From JAADHY01 sp964428935 (GTDB taxonomy: Bacteria; Planctomycetota; Planctomycetia; Planctomycetales; Planctomycetaceae), in assembly GCA_964428935.1 (NCBI GenBank), contig CAYSAG010000005.1, positions 1 through 42,670 of the forward strand: a stretch of 42,670 nucleotides of DNA. Reading direction: 5' to 3'. Below are positions 25,109 through 35,124 of this stretch, in pieces. The stretch's first letter is position 1, and each line of letters begins with the position of its first letter. The notes under the pieces are model-generated. The model had not been told where the DNA came from and did not search any database. It was given only the letters and a program-made list of their open reading frames with translations. The position numbers and the translations under genes were made by a program.

Positions 25109-25855
25109 CTACTTGCGGCCGTTGCCGGAGTGGGCTCCGTCGAGCCGAGTCGCCTCGACCAGAATGCCGCCCATTTTGAAGAGCTGGTGGAAGCGAGTAA
25201 ACCACAACTGGGAGCGCCACGTCAGGCCGACGTCTTCGCACGCCTTCCGCAGCTCGTCGCGGTTGTACATTCGGCATTTCCACGTCCAACTGACCACCGC
25301 GCCAGAGAGCGTGTCTTCGGTGGCCATGATGAGCACGCTGCCGCCGGGGCGGAGCACGCGAGCCATCTCCGCCAGGCCAGGACGTGGGTCGGGCAAGTGC
25401 TCCAACACCCAGCCGCAGGTCACGCAGTCGAACGATTCGTCGCCGAACGGAAGACAGGTAATGTCTGCTGTGCAAAGGACGGGACGGTCGGAACGGAGCC
25501 GCCGTCGGGCTCGACGAAGCATTTGGGTCGAAAGGTCGCAAGCGACAATGCGAGCCTCCGGCGCCGCGAACTTCAACAAGTGTCGCAACAGCTGTCCGGC
25601 GCCCGAGCCGACGTCCAGAATGTCGCGGAAGCGAGAGACGTCGAACTTTCGCTTCAGCAAGTGTCCGGCCAGCGGCTCATGCAGCGACAAAATGCTGCCA
25701 AGCGGAAGCATTTGGCCGGCCGGACCGTCGTAAATTCGCTTGACCTGCCGGCGGTACTGGTCCAGTCCCAGCCGCCGGATGCCCGGGAACTCAAGGAATT
25801 TCGGCAGCCGCCGCACCGGAGACTCCGACCGCGGAAGCTTCGTCTGCAAACTCAT
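25109..25855 (-). CDS. Class I SAM-dependent methyltransferase (UbiE/type-11 family)
   Basis: A 248-residue protein with ILDVGSGAGQLLRHLLKFAAPEARIVACDLSTQML (SAM motif I and the acidic residue of motif II), ITCLPFGDESFDCVTCGWVLEHLPDP and MARVLRPGGSVLIMATED, the classic Methyltransf_11 order. The acceptor is unknown. The N-terminal YDGPAGQMLPLGSILSLHEPLAGHLLK region resembles small-molecule or lipid methyltransferases. The ATG at 25855 follows GGAGG. The gene stands alone, with an 876-bp divergent gap upstream. Confidence 0.88.
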   Translation of the reverse strand: MSLQTKLPRSESPVRRLPKFLEFPGIRRLGLDQYRRQVKRIYDGPAGQMLPLGSILSLHEPLAGHLLKRKFDVSRFRDILDVGSGAGQLLRHLLKFAAPEARIVACDLSTQMLRRARRRLRSDRPVLCTADITCLPFGDESFDCVTCGWVLEHLPDPRPGLAEMARVLRPGGSVLIMATEDTLSGAVVSWTWKCRMYNRDELRKACEDVGLTWRSQLWFTRFHQLFKMGGILVEATRLDGAHSGNGRK

Positions 25856-26731
25856 TTGCCGGGAACCTCCGTCCGCACCTTTTTCGAGTCGCCCGGTCCG
25901 GGGCGGAACGCGCGTCGCCGTGCCACCAACGACTTCGCTGGGCGCCGACCCACGACGACGCCGCGTCGACAGCCGTCGGCCCCCGCGACACGCTCGCGAC
26001 TTCCCCAAAACTTCCGGGCTGCCTCGTTCCGTACCCCTCCGAATTCCGTCGACGGACCGTTCGCAGCACCCGACCTCGAACGTCCGGGCGTTAGCATAGC
26101 TGCTGGAGCCCGCGCGAAAAAGCGTCCGGGACCACGCAGTCACTCTGCGCGGCGGCTTGCCGCGTCCAGAGCCCGGCGGCGGTGGTCGGGGGTGGCGGTC
26201 CGAGCGGCTCGTCCGTCGGCCCCGCCACCGCAGCCAGCCCCGTCCGGGGCAGGCCGGCTGGGCAGTCCGACCTGTCCGTCCCTCCGGACGTTTCCCCACG
26301 CAGCCCGAGCCGGACTCTAACGGTGGAGTGACCTTGGCGTTTTGTTTCGTGGAGCCGCGTGCAAGCTCGCACACTCACAATCGGCGGCCCGCCAGCCGCA
26401 CCTTGAAGGTTGCGCAGTCGCGGCTTATATTCGGACGCGGCGGTTGCAAGCGTTCGAAGGGCGCGTTTGGAACGGCGTTGCCGGTTGTGCGGGCGCTGTC
26501 TGGCCAAGCTCGTTCCCCCCGCGTGACCAGGGTGGCTTGTTCACGCAAGTCCGAACGAGCCGGCCTTGTTGGCTCGAGTGGAGCCGTGCGACGGGCCGGC
26601 CGAAAGCCGCTTTTTGGTGCAGCGACAGTGGGCCTGACCGACGGGACGCCGGCCGCCGGCCGTGCAGGGTGGTCGCGAGCCCGGGCGGCGGCTGTCGGGC
26701 TCCGTGAGCGCGTTTCGATTCCAGAGGGAGA
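25856..26731. other. Large divergent intergenic region upstream of the YrdC-phosphatase gene
   Basis: An 876-bp region, the longest without a convincing gene. A good plus-strand sigma-70 promoter lies at 26403-26431, which would leave a leader of about 294 nt before the next ATG. No conserved RNA family was recognised. Confidence 0.45.
26403..26431 (+). promoter_or_regulatory. Sigma-70-type promoter with long leader
   Basis: TTGAAG and TATATT are separated by 17 bases, matching the -35 and -10 boxes at 4 of 6 and 5 of 6 positions, in an otherwise GC-rich region. The start point would be near 26438, about 294 nt before the ATG at 26732. Confidence 0.5.
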
Positions 26732-27880
26732 ATGACCGAAATCCTTCCGGCTCAATCGGCCGAGGAGCGGCGGGACTCCGTCCACCGAGCCGTGCAAATC
26801 CTGTCTTCCAGCGGCGTTGTGGGGCTGACCGTGGACACAGCCTACGTGCCGGGGGCGAGCAGTGTGCGCGAACCGGCCGTGAGTCGGCTCGTTCGCTGGG
26901 TGCAAGAGCGCACAGGCCGCTCACCCGACGGCTCCCCGCTCACCCTGCTGGTTCGTGGGCCGGAGCTCGTGTTGGATTTTTTTCCGGACGTTCCCGAGCA
27001 CGGCTGGCGTCTGGCGAGGCGGTGTTGGCCCGGGCCGGTGGTGCTGGAGCTGCCGCGGTCGTCGGCCGCGGATTCGTCAGACGGGTTGTGGCAGGCGTTG
27101 CCCGAGGTGACTCGGACCTCGTTGGCCTCTGACAACGTGGTGGCCGTGCGTTGTCCGGCCGACCCGTGGGCGCGTGACGTGCTGGAACTGACTCCCGCGC
27201 CGCTGGTCGTGCTGTCGGAGCAGGCGTTTCAGACCCGGTTGCCCGTGGACGTCAACGAGGCGACGGCTCGGTTCGAAGGAGTGGCCCAGGCCGTGGTCGA
27301 CGCGGGACGCCCGGCTTACGCGAACGGCTCGGGCCCCACCGTGGTCCGGGTCACGTCGGAGGGCTGGCAGGTTCGGCGGCGAGGTGTGGTGCGTGAGGAC
27401 GTCGTGGCCCAAATGGCCGCCCAGTGGATTCTGTTTGTCTGCACGGGCAACACCTGTCGCAGCCCAATGGCGGCGGCGCTGTTGCGACGCATGCTGGCTC
27501 GCGAGTTGGGGTGCGAGGAGCAAGAGCTGGTCGAGCGCGGGTACGTGGTTCGGTCGGCCGGCATTGCGGCGTTGTCGGGTGTTCCGGCCAGCGACCAGGC
27601 GGTGGAGGTCATGGCTCGGCGAGGCATCGACCTGTCGGAGCACCGCAGCCAACCGGTGTCGGCACGTCTGTTGCATTACTGCGACCGCATCTTCACAATG
27701 ACGCACGCTCACCGCGAGCTGCTGCTGGCCGGGTGTCCGGAAGTGGCCGACCGGGTGGAGGTCTTGGCGCGGGACGGCCGGGACATTTCAGACCCGTTTG
27801 GTGGAACGGTTGAGCAGTACGAACAGTGCTTGGCGGAAATCGAACGGCACGTGGCGGAAATTTGTAGACAAATCCTTTAA
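26732..27880 (+). CDS. Fusion of a degenerate Sua5/YrdC domain with a low-molecular-weight protein tyrosine phosphatase
   Basis: A 382-residue two-domain protein. Residues about 10-225 follow the YrdC fold pattern (GVVGLTVDTAYVPGAS, LARRCWPGPVVLEL, DNVVAVRCPADPWARDVL, GPTVVRVTSEGWQVRRRGVV). The residues normally needed for threonylcarbamoyl-AMP synthesis are eroded: the KxR motif and the SAN motif are not recognisable. Residues about 230-382 are a complete LMW-PTP with the active site VCTGNTCRSPMAA and the general-acid loop DISDPFG. The phosphatase is probably active and the YrdC half probably binding-only. In Bacillus the separate genes sua5 (ywlC), PTP (ywlE) and rpiB (ywlF) lie together, and here rpiB follows 12 bp downstream. 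The ATG follows AGAGGGAG. Confidence 0.9.
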   Translation: MTEILPAQSAEERRDSVHRAVQILSSSGVVGLTVDTAYVPGASSVREPAVSRLVRWVQERTGRSPDGSPLTLLVRGPELVLDFFPDVPEHGWRLARRCWPGPVVLELPRSSAADSSDGLWQALPEVTRTSLASDNVVAVRCPADPWARDVLELTPAPLVVLSEQAFQTRLPVDVNEATARFEGVAQAVVDAGRPAYANGSGPTVVRVTSEGWQVRRRGVVREDVVAQMAAQWILFVCTGNTCRSPMAAALLRRMLARELGCEEQELVERGYVVRSAGIAALSGVPASDQAVEVMARRGIDLSEHRSQPVSARLLHYCDRIFTMTHAHRELLLAGCPEVADRVEVLARDGRDISDPFGGTVEQYEQCLAEIERHVAEICRQIL

Positions 27881-27892
27881 GGCACGCTGGAA

Positions 27893-28423
27893 ATGAAGGT
27901 TGCGATTGCCAGTGACCACCGCGGGTACAGGATGAAATCCCGGCTGGTGGCGTTCGTCGAGAGCTTGGGGCACGAGGTCCACGACTACGGCACGCACAGC
28001 GAAGAGAGTGTCGACTACCCGGACTTTGCGGCCAAGGTAGCGGCCGACGTGGCCAACGGTCGGGCCGACCGAGGCATTTTGATTTGCGGCACCGGTCTGG
28101 GAATGTGCATTGTTGCGAACAAGTTTCCCGGTGTCCGCGCTGTTTCCTGTCACGACGCCATGAGTGCCGAAATCAGCCGCCGGCACAACGACGCCAACGT
28201 GCTGTGCCTGTCGGGCGACTTGCTGGGGGAGCCGTTGGTCCAGCGAATTGTCGAGACATGGCTGAACACAAGTTTTGAGGGCGGACGGCACGCTCGGCGT
28301 CTGGCCAAGATTGAACAGATTGAGCGAGAGCATTTGCTGGGCGAGGCGGCTCGAGGCGAAAGCCCGGGTCAGCCGGAGCGGCAGAGCGCGGCCAGCCACC
28401 AGGCGCAGCGGGCGACGGGGTGA
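27893..28423 (+). CDS. rpiB: Ribose-5-phosphate isomerase B
   Basis: Interconverts ribose 5-phosphate and ribulose 5-phosphate in the pentose phosphate pathway. The 176-residue protein shows the LacAB/RpiB signature: MKVAIASDHRGYRMKSRL, GILICGTGLGMCIVANKFPGVRA with the catalytic cysteine, and CHDAMSAEISRRHNDANVLCLSGDLLG. The C-terminal 30 residues are a polar extension (ARGESPGQPERQSAASH) beyond the usual 145-150-residue core. It starts 12 bp after the phosphatase fusion and is surely co-transcribed. Confidence 0.96.
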   Translation: MKVAIASDHRGYRMKSRLVAFVESLGHEVHDYGTHSEESVDYPDFAAKVAADVANGRADRGILICGTGLGMCIVANKFPGVRAVSCHDAMSAEISRRHNDANVLCLSGDLLGEPLVQRIVETWLNTSFEGGRHARRLAKIEQIEREHLLGEAARGESPGQPERQSAASHQAQRATG

Positions 28424-28680
28424 GGCAACTTCGCCAGCCGTCGTCGCGGCCGGGGCTCGCAGACGGCGACGGCTGGACTGGAACGAGAGCGAAAGGCGGT
28501 GGCTTGCGCCGCGGTCGGGTGCGTCCGAGGGTTTTCCGTTGCGCAGCCAGACGAAACGTGTTGGCTCGTCCACGCTGAAACCGACTGCGGCTTCGACGAC
28601 GCGCGGGACTTGGTTTGGCGCCGGTTCGACCGACTTGCGTTGGGCTCAGAAAACCGAGACTCTGCCAGGAGGCTGCAACG

Positions 28681-29076
28681 GTGAGTAGGGATCCGTCCAC
28701 GTTGAAGTTCACCAAGACGCACGAGTGGGTCGCGGTCGAAGGCGACGTGGTGACCATTGGGCTGACCGACTTTGCCGTCAACGCGCTGACCGACTTGGTG
28801 TACGTCGACCTGCCGGAGGTCGGGCGGAAGCTTGAAGCGGGCGAGGCGTTCGGTGAGGTCGAAAGCGTGAAGGCCGTGAGCGACCTGTACAGCCCGGTGG
28901 CCGGCGAGGTGGTCGAGGTCAACGAGGAAATTGCCGACAAATTGGACGTGCTTTCCAAAGACCCCTTCGGCGACGACTCGTGGCTGGTGAAAGTCCGAGT
29001 GACGGACGCCTCGGGGCTGGACGAGCTCATGGACGAGCCGGCCTACCGAGCTCACTGCGAAGCCGAGGCAGAGTGA
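28681..29076 (+). CDS. gcvH: Glycine cleavage system H protein
   Basis: GcvH carries the aminomethyl group on a lipoyl-lysine between the P, T and L proteins. The 131-residue protein has KFTKTHEWVAVEGDVVTIGLTDFAVNALTDLVYVDLPEVG, and the lipoylation lysine lies in GEVESVKAVSDLYSPVAGEVVEVNE. GTG 28681 is chosen as start because AGGAGG lies eight bases upstream and the protein then begins at the family N-terminus. It opens the glycine cleavage block, 257 bp after rpiB. Confidence 0.96.
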   Translation: MSRDPSTLKFTKTHEWVAVEGDVVTIGLTDFAVNALTDLVYVDLPEVGRKLEAGEAFGEVESVKAVSDLYSPVAGEVVEVNEEIADKLDVLSKDPFGDDSWLVKVRVTDASGLDELMDEPAYRAHCEAEAE

Positions 29077-29554
29077 CGACGCTCGAGGACGGGCCGGCCG
29101 ACGCTCGAGCAAACGGACCGCTGGCCGTCCGTCGTCGACGTCGGCGGTCATTCCTGCCCCGCCGGTTTTCGGCGAACGACGGTCGGCTGGCCAACGGTCT
29201 GCTCCGTATAGAGGCGAGCACCGGGACAGGTCGCCGCGTCGGCGGGAGTCTGTTCGAACCGGTTTTCTTTCGACGCCGACCGCCTCGACATTCACCGGCC
29301 GCCCCTGGGCTGCCGAGTTTCGCAGGCAGTCGGCTGGGGCGGGGCGGTCCGCTGCTGAGCGGCGAGCACTTCGGACGCAATTCGAACGCCGGACGGGGAG
29401 CGGAGCCGGTCGGGGCCAGAAAGCCTTTCATGCAACCGGCAGGCTGCGAGACCACGGGCCGTCGAAGGCGTCCGGGGCAAACTGCAACGTTCTTCGCAAG
29501 CACGTCTGTGTTGGTTGCTCTGGTGTGGCAAAGGTGTCGCGGGAGGTGAGCAGA
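29077..29554. other. Intergenic stretch between gcvH and gcvPA
   Basis: A 478-bp stretch that separates two genes normally close together. I looked for a gcvT remnant and for the conserved core of glycine riboswitches and recognised neither. No terminator is visible. Confidence 0.45.
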
Positions 29555-30910
29555 GTGGCCTACTTGTGCAACACGTCGGCAGAGCGACAACGAATGCTGG
29601 AGTCGCTGGGGTTGCAGTCGTTGGAGCAGCTTTTTGAGCAAATTCCCGAGCCGCTCCGACTGACCCAGCCGTTGAACCTACCGCCGGCGTTGAGCGAGCT
29701 GGAACTGGAAGCTCACGTGCGCCGCCTGGCGGCCCGTAACCACGGCCAGACCGAGCGGGTTTGTTTCCTCGGTGGCGGAGCGTACGACCACTTCGTGCCG
29801 GCCGTGGTCGACGAGGTGGCCGCTCGAGGCGAATACTACACGGCCTACACGCCGTACCAGCCGGAGGCGAGTCAAGGCAGCTTGCAGGCGTTCTTCGAGT
29901 ACCAGACGCTGGTCTGCCAACTGACGGGGCTGGAGGTTTCGAACGCCAGCTTGTACGAGGCGGCCAGCAGCGTGGCCGAGGCCGTTCTGATGGCCATGCG
30001 AGTGACTCGCCGCCGTCAGAAGGTCGTGTTGTTAGGCACCGTCCACCCCGAGTACTTCGAGGTGGTGACGACTTACGTCGCGAACATTGGCTGTACGGTC
30101 GACGTCGTGCCGACTCCGGACGGCACCGCCGACCCGGACGAGGTCGCTCGACACTTGGACGAGCAAACGGCCTGCCTGGTGATTCAACACCCGAACTTTT
30201 TGGGCTGTTTGGAGCCGGCCGAGCGTTTGGTCGAGGCGGCTCACGCCGTCGGAGCCCTGGCCGTGGTCGTGTTCGACCCGATTAGCTTGGGCCTGTTGAA
30301 GCGGCCGGGTGACTACGGAGCGGACATTGCCGTGGCCGAAGGGCAGTCGCTGGGCATCCCGCTGCAGTTCGGCGGCCCGTACCTGGGCATTCTGGCTTGC
30401 CGCCAGCAATTGGTCCGGCAAATGCCCGGCCGGTTGATTGGAGAGACCGTCGACCGGAACGGAAGACGCTGCTACGTGTTGAACCTGCAAGCTCGCGAGC
30501 AGCACATTCGACGCGAAAAGGCAACCAGCAACATTTGCACGAACCAGGGGCTCATGGCCTTGCGGGCTACGGTTTACCTGTCGTTGCTGGGACCGAGCGG
30601 GTTGCGGAAGGTGGCCGAGCTGTGCTGCCAGAAGGCTCACTACGCGGCCGAGCGGCTGAGCGAGCTGGAAGGGTGCCGGCTGTTGTTCGACCGGCCGTTC
30701 TTCAAGGAGTTCGTCTTGGGGTGCTCGGACCCGCAGCGAGCGGCCGAGCGGGCTCGGCGGGCCGGCTTCGACGTCGGGCCAAGACTGAGCCGGTTCAGTC
30801 GGTGGGTGGAGCGGAGCGGCGTCCAGGGCGACGGTCTGCTGGTCGCCGTGACGGAAAAGCGAACGCGAGACGAAATCGACCGGCTGGCTCAAGTGCTGGC
30901 CGACGCGTGA
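29555..30910 (+). CDS. gcvPA: Glycine dehydrogenase (decarboxylating) subunit 1
   Basis: The alpha half of the split P protein, which decarboxylates glycine with PLP. The 451-residue product begins AYLCNTSAERQRMLESLG, the family opening. It has CFLGGGAYDHFVPAVVDEVAARGEYYTAYTPYQPEASQGSLQAFFEYQTLVCQLTGLEVSNASLYEAASSVAEA in order (seen as overlapping family blocks), then QFGGPYLG and REQHIRREKATSNICTNQ. This subunit lacks the PLP lysine, as expected. GTG 29555 is preferred over in-frame GTGs at 29525, 29534 and 29546 because GGGAGG lies eight bases before it. gcvPB follows 50 bp downstream. Confidence 0.95.
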   Translation: MAYLCNTSAERQRMLESLGLQSLEQLFEQIPEPLRLTQPLNLPPALSELELEAHVRRLAARNHGQTERVCFLGGGAYDHFVPAVVDEVAARGEYYTAYTPYQPEASQGSLQAFFEYQTLVCQLTGLEVSNASLYEAASSVAEAVLMAMRVTRRRQKVVLLGTVHPEYFEVVTTYVANIGCTVDVVPTPDGTADPDEVARHLDEQTACLVIQHPNFLGCLEPAERLVEAAHAVGALAVVVFDPISLGLLKRPGDYGADIAVAEGQSLGIPLQFGGPYLGILACRQQLVRQMPGRLIGETVDRNGRRCYVLNLQAREQHIRREKATSNICTNQGLMALRATVYLSLLGPSGLRKVAELCCQKAHYAAERLSELEGCRLLFDRPFFKEFVLGCSDPQRAAERARRAGFDVGPRLSRFSRWVERSGVQGDGLLVAVTEKRTRDEIDRLAQVLADA

Positions 30911-30960
30911 AGGACACGTGAAGAAAGGACCCGTTGCCAGTGGAGTCGGGACGCACAACC

Positions 30961-32463
<1,503 letters not shown>

Positions 32464-32618
32464 AGCCCGCGGTCGGTGCTCCGCGCACGGGACCGACCGC
32501 CCCGGAAAGTTCGACACGCCGCGGCCAGCGTGGCTGGCTCGCGGGTCGGGCTTCTGCCGCACTGGCTCGACAGGAAGTCCGCTGGCAACCCGAAGCCGCT
32601 CGTCGCAAAACACGCCGA

Positions 32619-33398
32619 ATGAAAGAGCTGGTCTGTCGAATCCTTGTCGACCCCGACCCCAACTCGGGACCGTGGAACATGGCCGTCGACGAGGCGCTGC
32701 TGGAATCGGCCGTCAACCACGGCTGGTGGAGTGTGCGCGTCTACCAGTGGGCCCAACCGACCGTCTCGTTAGGGTACTTTCAACGGTTCGCCGACCGAGA
32801 CCCCAAGCTGCGCGACTTGCCCGTGGTACGTCGACTGACCGGCGGCGGGGCCATTCTGCACCACCGAGAGCTGACCTACTCGTGCTGCTTGCCGGCTCAA
32901 CACCCTTTGGCTCGGCAGCCGAACCGCATTTACGAAGAGGTGCACCGCGCCGTCCTGGACTGGCTCGCCGAGTACGGCGTGTGCGCGCGGTTTCGCGGTC
33001 GGCCGCTTCCCGGTCAGACGGGCTTTCTCTGCTTCGGCCGGGGCGACCCGAACGACCTGTTGCTCGACGGACACAAGATTCTGGGCAGCGCTCAGCGTCG
33101 ACGCCGCGGAGCCGTCTTGCAGCACGGCAGTCTGCTGCTGGAGCGGTCCCCTCACGCCACCGCGTTTCCCGGCCTGCTCGACCTGAGAGCCGGCTTGCGT
33201 TTGAGGGAACGGTCCGAGAACGAGCTGGCCGAGCTCATTGCCGGGCGACTGTGCGAGCTTGCGAAGTCGGAACGTTCCGGCGAGCAGGTGGCGGTACAAC
33301 TGGAGCGAGAAGCCACGCTGACCGACCGCGAACGGCAGTTGACTCGCCGGCTGTGCCGCGAGCGCTACGGTTCGTCCAGCTGGACGGCGAAGTTCTGA
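32619..33398 (+). CDS. Lipoyl-pathway acyltransferase (LipM-like octanoyltransferase / lipoate ligase family)
   Basis: A 259-residue member of the biotin/lipoate A/B ligase family. It has GPWNMAVDEALLE, RVYQWAQPTVSLGYFQ, VVRRLTGGGAILHHRELTYSCC and GHKILGSAQRRRRGAVLQHGSLLL with the catalytic lysine. A cysteine in FLCFGRGDPNDLLLDG lies where LipM has its acyl-carrying cysteine, favouring octanoyl transfer over ATP-dependent lipoate ligation. It would lipoylate GcvH encoded just upstream. ATG 32619 fits the domain edge but has no ribosome site. A GTG at 32460, overlapping the gcvPB stop as GTGA, would add 53 low-complexity residues and give translational coupling; I cannot decide between them. 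Confidence 0.85.
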   Translation: MKELVCRILVDPDPNSGPWNMAVDEALLESAVNHGWWSVRVYQWAQPTVSLGYFQRFADRDPKLRDLPVVRRLTGGGAILHHRELTYSCCLPAQHPLARQPNRIYEEVHRAVLDWLAEYGVCARFRGRPLPGQTGFLCFGRGDPNDLLLDGHKILGSAQRRRRGAVLQHGSLLLERSPHATAFPGLLDLRAGLRLRERSENELAELIAGRLCELAKSERSGEQVAVQLEREATLTDRERQLTRRLCRERYGSSSWTAKF

Positions 33399-33415
33399 CG
33401 CCGCTGCCGGCTTGG

Positions 33416-34768
33416 CTACCACGCCCGCGTCACGCCTGGAATGGCACACGGGTAGACGCCGTTCTCGTCAGGCAGCACGGGCGGTGTGGCGTCGAAAGCG
33501 TAACGGTCCGGAGCCAGCCGCAGGTTCGACGCGAACGCCTGGTCCCAAGTCACGACCTTGCCCGAGTAGGTGGCCATTCGCCCCATGATGGCCGTCATTG
33601 TGCTGTAGGCGCCGTAGTCGGCTTCGTTGTGCGGCTTGTCCTGCCGAATCGCCTCGAACAGCACGTCGTGCTCCACTTGGTACGGGTTCCGCCGCCGTCC
33701 CCGGAAACGCCAGCGCCCGCTCGTGGTCTCAATGATTCCGCGGTTGATTTGCGCCTCGCCTTTCTCGCCCAAGACGTGCTCCGAGACGCTGTTCCAACAG
33801 TTCGGAATCTGGCGGCACTGGCTGTACATTTTCGTGCCGTCCGGGTACGTGAACTCGACGAAGTGGTGGTCGAAAATCTCGCCGTGTTCGCGTCCGTTTC
33901 GGTACTGCCGGCCGCCCATACCGTTGGCCTCAATGGGGTGGGCCTGCATGACCCAGTTGCAGACGTCGATGTTGTGAATGTGCTGCTCGACAATGTGGTC
34001 GCCGTCGAGCCACGTGAACAGGTACTTGTTGCGAAGCTGGTAGACCATTTCGGTCATTCCCGGCTCGCGCGGCTTCAGCACGGCACCGTGCGAGCCGTTC
34101 CAGTAGCAGCGGAGCAGCCGAGGCCGGCCAATGACACCGTCACGCAGCCGTTTCATGGTCTCCAAGTAGACCTGGTCGTGGTGACGTTGCAGCCCCACGC
34201 CTACCTTCAGGTTCTTCTTCTTGGCCAGCTCGTTGGCTGCCAGAATGCGGCGGACGCCCGGCGCGTCGACCGCCAACGGCTTTTCCATGAAGACGTGCTT
34301 GCCTTTCTGAACGGCGTACTCGAAATGCTCCGGCCGAAAATGCGGGAACGACGTCAGAATGACCACGTCCACACCGCTGTCAATGGCGTGCTTGTAGGCG
34401 TCGAACCCAATGAACCGCCGCTCCGGCGGCACGTTCATTCGGTCGCGAAAGCCGCTGGACTTCTCGCGGTCGTACCGAGCCGGCAGGCCGTACAGCAACC
34501 CTTGCCGGCTTTTTTCCAGCTGGTCTTCGAACAGGTCGGCCATGGCCCACAGTTGGACCGGCCCCTTCGTGCTGAGCGCCTGCATGGCCGCTCCCGTTCC
34601 ACGTCCGCCGCAACCGATGAGCGCCACCTTCAGCGTCTCGTCGCCCGCGGCGAACACCCCTTGAGCCAGTGACGCCGTCACGCCCACGGCGCCCGCCGCT
34701 CCGCCGGTCTGACGCACCCATTCACGCCGCGAACTCGACTGGGCCAACTGGTCGCTGTTTCGCTTCAC
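33416..34768 (-). CDS. Tat-exported Gfo/Idh/MocA family oxidoreductase
   Basis: A 450-residue NAD(P)-dependent oxidoreductase. A twin-arginine signal (SSRREWVRQTGGAAGAVGVTASLAQGVFA, 12-40) precedes the Rossmann motif VALIGCGGRGTGAA and the EKPLA motif (HVFMEKPLAVDAPG, about 158-171). GVGLQRHHDQVYLE and a C-terminal domain with HNIDVCNWVMQAHPIEANGMGG follow. Such exported paralogs are numerous in planctomycetes and are thought to modify sugars outside the cytoplasm. GTG 34768 is chosen because GGAG lies nine bases upstream and the Tat signal then starts correctly. It is tail-to-tail with the lipoyl gene and divergent from the glycoside hydrolase. Confidence 0.93.
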   Translation of the reverse strand: MKRNSDQLAQSSSRREWVRQTGGAAGAVGVTASLAQGVFAAGDETLKVALIGCGGRGTGAAMQALSTKGPVQLWAMADLFEDQLEKSRQGLLYGLPARYDREKSSGFRDRMNVPPERRFIGFDAYKHAIDSGVDVVILTSFPHFRPEHFEYAVQKGKHVFMEKPLAVDAPGVRRILAANELAKKKNLKVGVGLQRHHDQVYLETMKRLRDGVIGRPRLLRCYWNGSHGAVLKPREPGMTEMVYQLRNKYLFTWLDGDHIVEQHIHNIDVCNWVMQAHPIEANGMGGRQYRNGREHGEIFDHHFVEFTYPDGTKMYSQCRQIPNCWNSVSEHVLGEKGEAQINRGIIETTSGRWRFRGRRRNPYQVEHDVLFEAIRQDKPHNEADYGAYSTMTAIMGRMATYSGKVVTWDQAFASNLRLAPDRYAFDATPPVLPDENGVYPCAIPGVTRAW

Positions 34769-35124
34769 CGTTGTTTCTCCTGCCAAAGTCTCGAACGCGC
34801 TCGACTCACCGCCGCGTCGTCCACACAACGAGGTCAGAGCAACAGAAGGCCGAACGGGTCCCCGCGACCCCAAAACGCAGCTTCGACGAGCTTGCCCGGA
34901 CCGCAGGCGTTTGTCAAGCAAACGCCGAGCCCTTGCGTGCTCCCTCGACCAATGCCAGGATGGAAAAGCCGGCGGCCGCGGTGAGCCGAGCGGGTGTGTG
35001 GCCGTCTGAGCTTCCGACGCCGGCGCGGCTTCGGGTCGACGCCGGCGTTGCACCCCATTGCCAACCGCCTGTGCCCCAACTTGCCTTCAACCCTGGCAAA
35101 GACGCACGGAAGAAAGGTGGAACC
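34769..35124. other. Divergent region between oxidoreductase and glycoside hydrolase
   Basis: A 356-bp stretch that should hold promoters for both genes. I see no clear promoter boxes, repeats or RNA structure, only the ribosome sites at its ends. Confidence 0.4.

Noticed and set aside
26342..26707. 121-codon plus-strand frame before the YrdC-phosphatase gene
   Set aside because: Begins before the proposed promoter, has Cys/Trp/Arg-rich random-looking content and no ribosome site.
29230..29290. TTCGAAC sequence resembling a tRNA T-loop
   Set aside because: The flanking bases do not form a T-stem or acceptor stem; no tRNA is supported anywhere in the window.
29077..29554. Glycine riboswitch before gcvPA
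   Set aside because: I could not find the conserved core or paired stems by eye.
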